Shown: one piece after another, positions 32,393 through 39,539 of the stretch
Layout: the number at the start of each line of letters is the position of its first letter
Numbering within the stretch: position 1 is the first letter of the stretch
From: Geminicoccus sp036263595
Lineage (GTDB): Bacteria; Pseudomonadota; Alphaproteobacteria; Geminicoccales; Geminicoccaceae
Assembly (NCBI RefSeq): GCF_036263595.1
Contig: NZ_DATAGQ010000154.1
Span: forward strand, 1-48,285
DNA: 48,285 nt
Reading direction: 5' to 3'
The notes under the pieces: model-generated
Told to the model about the DNA's origin: nothing
Seen by the model: the letters and a program-made list of their open reading frames with translations, nothing else
Databases searched by the model: none
Position numbers and translations under genes: made by a program

Positions 32393-33832
32393 ATGAAAAG
32401 ACGCGTTCTTCTGACTGCTTCGGCAGCGGCTGCCTTGCTCGCTACAACGCGCATGCCAGCATTCGCCGACGATGCCTTCTGGGCGAAAGCCGGCGAGCCC
32501 TACAAGGGCATTACGCTACGCGGCGTCTCCGAAAGCACACCGTCCTCGAACTGGGCGAAGGACGTCATCGCGAAGGAATTCACGGAGAAGACCGGGATCG
32601 AGATTCAGTTCGAGACGACATCCTGGGACCAGATGTACGACAAGGCGATCAAGGACATGGAGGCCGGCTCCGGCATCTATGACTTCGTCTACATCGAGCA
32701 GGACATCATCTATTCGTACCTGTCGCGCGACTTCCTGGTCAACATCACGCAGACGTTGAAGGACAAGCCGGATCTTGCCGCGCCGACCTTCAACATGGAA
32801 GAGTTCACGACCTTCATCGAGTACTTCAAGGGCAAGGACGGCGACCTGTTCGGCGTGCCGATGGAAGCGTTCATCAAGCCGTACCTCTACCGAGCCGACC
32901 TGTTTGCCGATGCGGCAGTCAAGGAAGCATTCAAGGCCAAGTATGGCTGGGACCTTGCTCCGGCCACCGATCACAAGCAGTATCGCGAGATCGCGGAGTT
33001 CTTTACCCAGTACGGCCAGGACAATGATCTTGAGCTGTGGGGCACCACGGTACAGGCCAGTTCCGGTCATCCCGCCTCCTTCTACGAGTTCGTCGAGTCG
33101 ATCGCGCCGACCTTCGGCGTCTACAACTGGGGCCTGAACACCGAGACCTGGGCCGCGACCGTCGCGAATGGCGGCACCATGAACAGCGACAAGGCCAAGG
33201 CCGCGCTGACTTGGTGGATCGGTAATCTGCAGTATGCGCCGCCGGAATCGACCTCTTCGACTTGGGACGAGGTGGCCGCATCTTTCTCCGCGGGCCGTGC
33301 CGCGCAGGCGCTGGTCTATGGCGAGAACGCGGCGTGGATCGCCACTGACGAGAACAAGTCGACGGTGGTGGGCAAGGTCGGCGTGGCGCTGCCACCGCTG
33401 GAGCCGGGCGTCCTGGAAGAGGCCGAGTCCGGCAATGGCTATATCGGCTACTATGACGGTGGCGCCTATGGCATTCCGCATTCCTCCAAGAACAAGGAAG
33501 CGGCTCTGCTCTGGCTGCAGTACTACAGTCAGGCCTCGGTGCAGACCGACTGGGCGGTGAACGCAGCGCGTGTGACGCACAAGGCAACCTACGATGATCC
33601 GCGCGTTCAGGAGCAGGACACCAAGACCAACGGCTACTACTCGCTGATGCGCGACAAGGGTCACCTCTTCGGTGGTGCGCCGAACTTCCCGTTCCATGGC
33701 CAGCTGCGTGAGGCGATCGCGCCCTACTTCTATGACGCGATCACCGGCAAGCTGACTCCGGATCAGGCGCTCGACCAAGCGGCCGCTCGGGCCGAGGAAG
33801 AGCTGACCCGCCTGGGCTATCGTAAGGCCTGA
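32393..33832 (+). CDS. Carbohydrate ABC importer substrate-binding protein (family 1)
   Basis: The 479-aa periplasmic protein has a signal peptide with two Arg (MKRRVLLTASAAAALLATT, cleavage near AFA-DD, residue 26) and the two-lobe MalE/UgpB-type fold. Cues are IAKEFTEKTGIEIQFETTSW (about 57-76), YDFVYIEQDII and FGVPMEAFIKPYLYRADLF. AGGGGGG just upstream fixes the ATG at 32393. The ligand is unknown; the nearby dehydrogenase suggests a sugar or polyol. It is the first gene of an operon with two permeases and a small membrane protein, and a stem-loop follows its stop. No ATPase gene belongs to this operon. Confidence 0.9.
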   Translation: MKRRVLLTASAAAALLATTRMPAFADDAFWAKAGEPYKGITLRGVSESTPSSNWAKDVIAKEFTEKTGIEIQFETTSWDQMYDKAIKDMEAGSGIYDFVYIEQDIIYSYLSRDFLVNITQTLKDKPDLAAPTFNMEEFTTFIEYFKGKDGDLFGVPMEAFIKPYLYRADLFADAAVKEAFKAKYGWDLAPATDHKQYREIAEFFTQYGQDNDLELWGTTVQASSGHPASFYEFVESIAPTFGVYNWGLNTETWAATVANGGTMNSDKAKAALTWWIGNLQYAPPESTSSTWDEVAASFSAGRAAQALVYGENAAWIATDENKSTVVGKVGVALPPLEPGVLEEAESGNGYIGYYDGGAYGIPHSSKNKEAALLWLQYYSQASVQTDWAVNAARVTHKATYDDPRVQEQDTKTNGYYSLMRDKGHLFGGAPNFPFHGQLREAIAPYFYDAITGKLTPDQALDQAAARAEEELTRLGYRKA

Positions 33833-33842
33833 GCCTTCGGCC

Positions 33843-33869
33843 TGGTCCGGATCACCAGGATCCGGACCA
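33843..33869 (+). other. Stem-loop after the binding-protein gene
   Basis: TGGTCCGGAT (33843-33852) and ATCCGGACCA (33860-33869) form a perfect 10-bp stem with a 7-nt loop, 10 nt after the stop codon. There is no T-run, so partial termination or mRNA end protection is more likely than full termination. Confidence 0.6.
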
Positions 33870-33908
33870 AGTCCGCTTTGTCGACATCGTCCTTGATCGG
33901 AACGTTCC

Positions 33909-34784
33909 TTGCGCTCTCAGGTCACTGGCTGGTTGTTCCTGGCGCCGACCATTGCGGTGCTGGCGATCTTCGGCTTCCTGCCGTTCCTCTATGTCGGCTT
34001 CGTCGGCTTCTTCGACTGGAATCCATTCGCAGCGGACCCGGGCCTCATATGGGCCGGCGTCAACAATTACCGGCGGCTGGTATTCGATGACCAGTTTCTG
34101 CGATCGATCAGCCTGACGCTCCAGTTCACCTTCTGGGTCGTCCTCAGCGAGTTGATCATCGGCTACCTGTTGGCACAGCTGTTCATGCGCGATTTTCCTC
34201 TCAAGGGGATGTTCCGCACGATCCACACGCTTCCGCTGCTGGTAGCGCCCATTGCCGTCGGGGCAGCCTGGCGGCTCCTCACCGTTCCGGGGCTGGGACC
34301 TGTCCCCTACTACCTGGCCCGCTGGTTCGGCATCGACTTTCGCTTGGGCTCCTTCGAGAATCAGGCTTTCATCACCACGGTCGTCATGGACATCTGGCAC
34401 TGGACGCCGCTGGTCACCCTGACCTTGCTGGCCGGCCTGTCCTCCATGCCGAAGGAACCGTTCGAATCGGCACAGGTCGACGGAGCCAATCGTTGGCAGA
34501 TCTTCTGGCACATCATGCTGCCGATGCTGAAGCCGGTTCTGCTTACCACCATCTTCATCCGGCTCATGGATGCGCTGCGTACGGTTGACGAGGTCTGGAT
34601 GCTGACGGGCGGTGGCCCCGGCACGGCCACCCGTTATATCGGCCTGCACATCTGGCGCGTCGTCTTTCCGCAGACGGATTACGGCTACGGCGCAGCGATG
34701 TCGCTGCTCACCTTGTACCTCACGATCATGTTGTGCTGGTTCCTCTATGTCGCGCTCGTCGCGAGGAAGCCGAGCGGGTCATGA
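33909..34784 (+). CDS. Carbohydrate ABC importer permease (MalF/UgpA type)
   Basis: The 291-aa inner-membrane protein has six hydrophobic segments and the EAA-type loop ESAQVDGANRWQIFWHIMLP (about 193-212), which contacts the ATPase. The N-terminus VTGWLFLAPTIAVLAIFGFLP is typical for this group. The first possible start after an in-frame stop is TTG at 33909, giving the expected N-terminus, so the gene appears to use TTG. That rare start, together with the upstream stem-loop, should lower its translation relative to the binding protein. Its stop overlaps the next permease by 4 bp (ATGA). Confidence 0.88.
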   Translation: MRSQVTGWLFLAPTIAVLAIFGFLPFLYVGFVGFFDWNPFAADPGLIWAGVNNYRRLVFDDQFLRSISLTLQFTFWVVLSELIIGYLLAQLFMRDFPLKGMFRTIHTLPLLVAPIAVGAAWRLLTVPGLGPVPYYLARWFGIDFRLGSFENQAFITTVVMDIWHWTPLVTLTLLAGLSSMPKEPFESAQVDGANRWQIFWHIMLPMLKPVLLTTIFIRLMDALRTVDEVWMLTGGGPGTATRYIGLHIWRVVFPQTDYGYGAAMSLLTLYLTIMLCWFLYVALVARKPSGS

Positions 34785-35602
34785 AGAAGACAGGCATCAT
34801 CGTCCCCATCCTGGTCTGGACGGGGATGACCGTCATCACGCTGCTGCCGATCTGGTGGCTATTCGTGGTGTCGATGAGAACGCGCGTGCAGTTGTTCGGC
34901 CGGCCGTCGCTGATGCTGAACGGGTTCTACTGGGGCAACTATGTCGAGGTGCTCCAGAACGAGGAGTTCCGCTTCTACCTGATGAACTCGATCATCGTTG
35001 CGACCTCCAACTGCCTGATCGTGACGATCCTGGCCCTGCTCGCGACCTTCGCGCTCTCCCGCTACAAGCTCGCGGCGGAAGACAGCCTCTTCTTCTGGCT
35101 GATCACGAACCGCATGGCGCCAGCCGCGGTATTTCTCCTGCCTCTGTTCCTACTGTACACGCAGGTCTTTTATCTTTTTGACACCAGGATCGGCCTGATT
35201 CTGCTTTATTGTGTGTTCAACCTGCCGTTCGCGATCTGGCTGATGAAAGGGATCATGGACGGCATCCCGAGGGAACTGGACGAGGCTGCCATGATCGACG
35301 GCGCCAGCACCTTCCAGGTCCTCACGAAGGTCATCATCCCGCTGGCCAAACCAGGCTTGGCTGTCACCGCGATCCTGACCTGGATGTTTGCCTGGAACGA
35401 GTACCTCTTCGCGGCGACCCTGACCTCCGTCGAGGCGCGCACCATCACCACAGGCCTTGCCGAGTTTGTGACCGTAACCGGGACCAATTGGGGCGAGCTC
35501 GCAGCCCTGTCCATGCTGACGCTGGCGCCTGCGCTGGTATTCCTGGGTTTCGTGCAGCGTCACATCGTAGCCGGCCTCACCTTCGGCGCGGTCAAGGAGT
35601 GA
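34781..35602 (+). CDS. Carbohydrate ABC importer permease (MalG/UgpE type)
   Basis: The 273-aa inner-membrane protein has six hydrophobic segments and an EAA-type loop ELDEAAMIDGASTFQVLTKV (about 166-185). It ends with the group-typical RHIVAGLTFGAVKE. It pairs with the MalF-type permease whose stop overlaps its start by 4 bp. A small membrane-protein gene begins 4 nt after its stop. The operon closes with a terminator without any nucleotide-binding subunit. Confidence 0.9.
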   Translation: MKKTGIIVPILVWTGMTVITLLPIWWLFVVSMRTRVQLFGRPSLMLNGFYWGNYVEVLQNEEFRFYLMNSIIVATSNCLIVTILALLATFALSRYKLAAEDSLFFWLITNRMAPAAVFLLPLFLLYTQVFYLFDTRIGLILLYCVFNLPFAIWLMKGIMDGIPRELDEAAMIDGASTFQVLTKVIIPLAKPGLAVTAILTWMFAWNEYLFAATLTSVEARTITTGLAEFVTVTGTNWGELAALSMLTLAPALVFLGFVQRHIVAGLTFGAVKE

Positions 35603-35606
35603 ACCT

Positions 35607-35813
35607 ATGAGAGCGCCGGTCACTCACAAAGTATCGCCCCGCGAGGGCTTCCTGCCGATCAAGACCAACGCATTCGACCGCGGCTTCATCGGCGTCGTGT
35701 TCGGAATTCTCATCCACCTTCTTTGGATGCGGTTCGTCGAGCAGTGGATCCCGCTCTGGATCTGCACGATCATCGCCGTCCTCATCGGCATCTACATCGT
35801 CAAGCGTGGCTAG
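35607..35813 (+). CDS. Small two-segment membrane protein in an ABC operon
   Basis: The 68-aa protein has a polar N-terminus (residues 1-25, with REGFLPIKTNAFDRG), a first hydrophobic segment (about 27-42, FIGVVFGILIHLLWMRF) and a second (about 48-65) ending IVKRG. It should sit in the inner membrane as a hairpin. It begins 4 nt after the second permease and ends 5 nt before the terminator stem, so it is part of the importer operon. Small membrane proteins of the DUF2160/GlpU kind occupy the same place in glycerol importer operons, but this one is shorter and I do not recognise it as that family. A role as a transporter accessory subunit is inference. Confidence 0.75.
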   Translation: MRAPVTHKVSPREGFLPIKTNAFDRGFIGVVFGILIHLLWMRFVEQWIPLWICTIIAVLIGIYIVKRG

Positions 35814-35818
35814 CCTCG

Positions 35819-35862
35819 AGCCTCCGCTATGGCCCGCGCGGCCATAGCGGAGGCTTGTATTT
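35819..35862 (+). terminator. Strong intrinsic terminator
   Basis: AGCCTCCGCTATGGCC (35819-35834) and GGCCATAGCGGAGGCT (35840-35855) form a perfect 16-bp stem with a 5-nt loop CGCGC, followed by TGTATTT. It ends the first carbohydrate ABC operon and separates it from the SmoE-like gene. Confidence 0.85.
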
Positions 35863-35870
35863 GGCAGCCA

Positions 35871-35899
35871 TTGTCGCATAGTCCGGCAATCAATTTAAA
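35871..35899 (+). promoter_or_regulatory. Candidate sigma-70-type promoter
   Basis: TTGTCG (35871-35876) and TTTAAA (35894-35899) are separated by 17 nt in an AT-richer patch between the terminator and the SmoE-like gene. Position and spacing fit a promoter for the second ABC operon, though both hexamers are imperfect. Confidence 0.4.
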
Positions 35900-35947
35900 A
35901 CGTTCCACCGCCGAACAAGAAGAGCGGTGGGATCAGGGGAGGCAAGG

Positions 35948-37255
35948 ATGAAGCTTCGCATGTTGTGCGCAGCATTCGCTGCGGCGTTGCTCGGCACTGC
36001 TGCACAGGCGCAGGAGACGCGCCTCACGATCGCGACGGTCAACAACCCTGACATGATCGTGATGCAGAAGCTGTCCGGGGAGTACGAGAAGGCCAATCCC
36101 GGCGTGAAGCTCGACTGGGTGGTGCTGCCGGAGAACGAACTGCGCACGAAGGTCACGACCGACATCGCGACCAAGGCCGGTGCCTACGACATCCTGACCA
36201 TCGGCACCTACGAGGTCCCGATCTGGGGCAAGCTCGGCTGGCTGACGCCGTTCGAGAACATCCCGGCTGACTACGATATCGAGGACGTGTTCCCGCTGGT
36301 GCGCACCGCGCTCTCGCTCGATGACAAGCTGTACGCCATTCCGTTCTATGCAGAGAGCAGCTTCCTATTCTACCGCAAGGACCTGTTCGAAAAAGCCGGG
36401 ATCACCATGCCCGAGCAGCCCACCTGGGCGCAGCTCGAAGAGTGGGCCGCGAAGTTGCACGATCCGGCCAACAAGATTTACGGTACCTGCCAGCGTGGCC
36501 TGCCCGGCTGGGGCGAGAACATGGCCATCGTCGGCAGCCTCGCCAACACGTTCGGTGCCCGCTACTTTGACGAAAGCTGGAAGCCCGACCTTCTTTCCCC
36601 GGAGTGGAACCAGGCAGTCACGTTCTACGTGAACCTGATGAACAAGTACGGGCCGCCCGGTGCCGCCACCAACGGCCACCTGGAGAACCGCACGCTGTTC
36701 GCGGCCGGCAACTGTGCCACCTGGGTCGATGCGACCTCGGCAGCGGGCTACATGTTCAACCCGGCCGAATCCAAGGTCGTCGACACGGTGGCGTTCGCGA
36801 ACGCGCCAATCGGCACCGTGCCGAACGGCAACCATTGGCTGTGGTCCTGGGCGCTCGCGATTCCCTCGACCTCGCCCGACGCGGAAGAGGCCAAGAAGTT
36901 CGTCTACTGGGCGACCAACAAGGATTATATCCAGACGGTCGCCAAGGCGAACGGCTGGGCCGCCGTCCCGCCCGGTACCCGCAAGAGCACCTATGCGGAG
37001 CCTGAGTACATCAAGCTGCCGTTCGCCCAGAAGACGCTGGATGCGATGAATACTGCCGATCCAACCAAGGCGACGGCCAAGCCGGTGCCCTATGTCGGCA
37101 TCACCTTCGCGACGATTCCGGAGTTCCAGGCGGTTGGCACCGAGATCGGCAAGGCCGTAGCTGGCGCGCTCGCTGGGCAGACCTCGGTAGAGGAGGCGCT
37201 GCAGAACGCGCAGGCTGCTGCGGACCGGATCATGCAGGAAGCCGGCTACTATTGA
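35948..37255 (+). CDS. smoE: Polyol ABC importer substrate-binding protein (SmoE/MtlE-like)
   Basis: The 435-aa periplasmic protein has a signal peptide (MKLRMLCAAFAAALLGTAAQA, cleavage before QET). It closely follows the sorbitol/mannitol receptor pattern: LTIATVNNPDMIVMQKLSG (about 26-44), VTTDIATKAGAYDILTIGTY (about 70-89), GKLGWLTPFENIPADYD, GWGENMAIVGSLANTFGARY and NHWLWSWALAIPS. This is the SmoE/MtlE class for hexitols, so sorbitol, mannitol or a related polyol is likely. GGGGAGGCAAGG precedes the ATG. It heads an operon with two permeases and a DUF1330 gene; a stem-loop follows its stop. No SmoK-type ATPase or polyol dehydrogenase of the SmoS or MtlK type is adjacent. Confidence 0.9.
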   Translation: MKLRMLCAAFAAALLGTAAQAQETRLTIATVNNPDMIVMQKLSGEYEKANPGVKLDWVVLPENELRTKVTTDIATKAGAYDILTIGTYEVPIWGKLGWLTPFENIPADYDIEDVFPLVRTALSLDDKLYAIPFYAESSFLFYRKDLFEKAGITMPEQPTWAQLEEWAAKLHDPANKIYGTCQRGLPGWGENMAIVGSLANTFGARYFDESWKPDLLSPEWNQAVTFYVNLMNKYGPPGAATNGHLENRTLFAAGNCATWVDATSAAGYMFNPAESKVVDTVAFANAPIGTVPNGNHWLWSWALAIPSTSPDAEEAKKFVYWATNKDYIQTVAKANGWAAVPPGTRKSTYAEPEYIKLPFAQKTLDAMNTADPTKATAKPVPYVGITFATIPEFQAVGTEIGKAVAGALAGQTSVEEALQNAQAAADRIMQEAGYY

Positions 37256-37275
37256 GCTTCCACACCTGATGTAAG

Positions 37276-37321
37276 GCCGAACGTCGCGCTTCCGTCGGAA
37301 AAGCGGGGCGCGGCGTTCGGC
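37276..37321 (+). other. Stem-loop after the SmoE-like gene
   Basis: GCCGAACGTCGCGC (37276-37289) pairs with GCGCGGCGTTCGGC (37308-37321), 14 bp including one G-U pair in RNA, around an 18-nt loop. It lies 20 nt after the stop and 41 nt before the next start, with no T-run. It probably sets the ratio of binding protein to permease. Confidence 0.65.
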
Positions 37322-37362
37322 TCATCTGGCAGGACCCTCCGCTCGACAAAAGGACCCTGACA

Positions 37363-38310
37363 ATGGCGGCCAGTCTGGACGGTACGGCGAGCGCTGGATT
37401 GGCGACACCGGCCCCTCCCAAGACGACGCGGTCCCGGCAGCGCCTGAGCATGTTTCTGCTGGTGGCGCCGGCTGTCGGCGTCCTGCTGATCTGGATGATC
37501 GTTCCGCTAGCCCTCACGATCTATTTCTCGCTGCACCGCTACAACGTGCTTTATCCCGAGCGGTTTGGCTTTGTCGGCCTGCGCAACTTCCAACTCCTGC
37601 TCAACGACCCGCTGTTCTGGGGTTCGCTGGTCAAGACACTGATCCTGGTCGGCGCCTCCCTGTTCTTCACCGTCGTGCTGGGCGTGATCCTGGCACTCGT
37701 CATGGAACGCGACTTCCCAGGACGCAGCATCGCCCGACTGCTGGCGCTGGCCCCGTTCTTCGTCATGCCGGTGGTAGCCGCGCTGGTCTGGAAGAACATG
37801 CTGATGCACCCGGTCTATGGGCTGCTCTCGTGGGCCTCGTCGAGCCTGGGGCTTCCCGTTGTCGACTGGCTGCAGAACTGGCCGATGACCTCGATCATCA
37901 TCATCGTGACCTGGCAGTGGACGCCGTTCGCGATGCTGGTCTTCCTGACCGCTCTGCAGTCGATGCCCGAGGAGCAGAAGGAAGCCGCTTGGCTGGACGG
38001 CGCGAACCCCTTCCAGATGTTCTTCTCGATCATTCTGCCGCATCTGTCGCGGGCGATCACCGCCGTCGTCATGATCGAGAGCATCTTCTTTCTCTCGATC
38101 TTCGCCGAGGTGTTCACGACCACGGGCGGTGGGCCAGGCCAAGCCAGCACCACCCTCACCTACATCATCTATGCCCGCGCGTTCCTTGAGTGGAATGTGG
38201 GCGCGGCCTCGGCCGGCGGCCTGTTCGCCGTCATCCTTGCCAACATCGTCGCGATCTTCCTGATCCGCCTGGTCGCCCGCAACATGCAGAACCCGGAGAA
38301 GTTCGGATGA
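37363..38310 (+). CDS. smoF: Polyol ABC importer permease (SmoF/MtlF-like)
   Basis: The 315-aa MalF-type permease has a 26-residue polar N-terminus, then six hydrophobic segments. The ATPase-contacting EAA loop is EQKEAAWLDGANPFQMFFSI (about 205-224). Segments PFFVMPVVAALVWKNMLMHP and WTPFAMLVFLTALQSMP are characteristic of polyol permeases. It lies 107 nt after the binding-protein gene, beyond a stem-loop. Its stop overlaps the second permease start by 4 bp (ATGA). Confidence 0.9.
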   Translation: MAASLDGTASAGLATPAPPKTTRSRQRLSMFLLVAPAVGVLLIWMIVPLALTIYFSLHRYNVLYPERFGFVGLRNFQLLLNDPLFWGSLVKTLILVGASLFFTVVLGVILALVMERDFPGRSIARLLALAPFFVMPVVAALVWKNMLMHPVYGLLSWASSSLGLPVVDWLQNWPMTSIIIIVTWQWTPFAMLVFLTALQSMPEEQKEAAWLDGANPFQMFFSIILPHLSRAITAVVMIESIFFLSIFAEVFTTTGGGPGQASTTLTYIIYARAFLEWNVGAASAGGLFAVILANIVAIFLIRLVARNMQNPEKFG

Positions 38311-39119
38311 GACGCAGCGGCCTCGGCATCGCCATACTGGGCCACGGGCTGGCCCTGTTGATGTTCTTCCCGATCCTGTGGATGGGGCTTACGGCGTTCA
38401 AGACTGAGATCGACGCGTTTTCCATGCCGCCGGTCTTCATCTTCGAGCCTACCCTATCGTCCCTGAACGACGTCTTCTCGCGCGGCTCCTACTCGAAGTT
38501 CGTCACCAACTCGATCATCGCTTCTCTGGGATCGACGGCGCTCTGCCTCCTGTTCGCCATTCCTGCCGCCTACCAGATGTCGTTCTACCCTTCCAAGCGC
38601 ACCAACGGGACGTTGCTGTGGATGATCTCCACCAAGATGATGCCCGCCGTCGGCGTCATCATGCCGATCTACCTGATCTTCCAGTGGCTTGGCCTGCTCG
38701 ACCGGATCCTAGGTCTGATCCTGATCTTCTTCCTCATGAACCTGCCGCTCGCGGTGTGGATGCTCTACACCTACTTCAAGGAGATCCCGCACGAGATGCT
38801 GGAGGCGGCACGGGTCGACGGCGCCGGCATTCTTGAGGAATTGCGTTTCATCCTGCTGCCCGCCTCGATCCCCGGCATCGCTTCGACTGCGTTGCTGATG
38901 ATCATCCTGTGCTGGAACGAGAGCTTCTGGAGCCTGCAGCTCACCGCCAGCGATGCAGCTCCGCTCACCGTCTTCATCGCCAGCTTCAAGGCGGCGGAGG
39001 GCATGTTCTGGGCCAAGATGTCCGGAGCCTCGATCCTGGCGATCGGCCCGATCGTGGTGCTAGGCTGGCTGATGCAGCGGCACCTCGTGCGCGGCCTGAC
39101 CTTTGGAGCCGTGAAGTGA
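38307..39119 (+). CDS. smoG: Polyol ABC importer permease (SmoG/MtlG-like)
   Basis: The 270-aa MalG-type permease has six hydrophobic segments and an EAA loop EMLEAARVDGAGILEELRFI (about 168-187). The start at 38307 is given by the ATGA overlap and by a normal N-terminus; the frame open to 38190 runs through the previous gene. It ends RHLVRGLTFGAVK, and its stop overlaps the GTG start of the DUF1330 gene. It completes the membrane part of the second ATPase-less importer. Confidence 0.9.
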   Translation: MRRSGLGIAILGHGLALLMFFPILWMGLTAFKTEIDAFSMPPVFIFEPTLSSLNDVFSRGSYSKFVTNSIIASLGSTALCLLFAIPAAYQMSFYPSKRTNGTLLWMISTKMMPAVGVIMPIYLIFQWLGLLDRILGLILIFFLMNLPLAVWMLYTYFKEIPHEMLEAARVDGAGILEELRFILLPASIPGIASTALLMIILCWNESFWSLQLTASDAAPLTVFIASFKAAEGMFWAKMSGASILAIGPIVVLGWLMQRHLVRGLTFGAVK

Positions 39120-39412
39120 GCAAGGCCTATCTCATCGCCCGGGTGACCGTGACCGATCCCGAAGCCTACAAGGAGTATGTCGCCCGCACCCCCGCCGCCG
39201 TGGCAGCAGCGGGCGGGCGCTTCATCGTGCGAGGTGGTGAAGTCACCGCCCTGGAAGGACCGGCCGAAGAGCGGCGCGTCGTGGTGATCGAGTTTCCGTC
39301 ACGTGCCGCGCTGGAAGCCTTCTGGACCTCTGACGCCTATGCTGCGGCCAAGGCTTTTCGTAAGGGGGCGGCCATATTCGAGGCGGTCACCGTGCATGGC
39401 GTGCCGGATTAA
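39116..39412 (+). CDS. DUF1330 family protein
   Basis: The 98-aa protein has the ferredoxin-like DUF1330 pattern: KAYLIARVTVTDPEAYKEYV (residues 3-22), GGRFIVRGGEVTALEG (about 36-51), RRVVVIEFPSRAALEAFW and YAAAKAFRKGAA. Such proteins form small alpha/beta dimers of unknown function related to dimeric alpha/beta barrels. A GTG start overlaps the permease stop by 4 bp (GTGA), so it is translationally coupled to the importer. The pairing suggests a role in handling the imported polyol or its product, but that is inference. Confidence 0.9.
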   Translation: MSKAYLIARVTVTDPEAYKEYVARTPAAVAAAGGRFIVRGGEVTALEGPAEERRVVVIEFPSRAALEAFWTSDAYAAAKAFRKGAAIFEAVTVHGVPD

Positions 39413-39539
39413 GACGGAGGCAAGTTGGGTTCCTTCTTAGCGGCTTAACTTCTCAGGCTGACGACTCGATTGCATCAGCAGTGGCACGCACTCATCCGAT
39501 GTCGGATGGAGTTCGAGCTTTGCGTTGCTGGACACGACC

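Noticed and set aside
39493..39508. Dyad CATCCGA-TG-TCGGATG
   Set aside because: It sits between two convergent gene ends, has a 2-nt centre and no T-run, so neither operator nor terminator function is supported.
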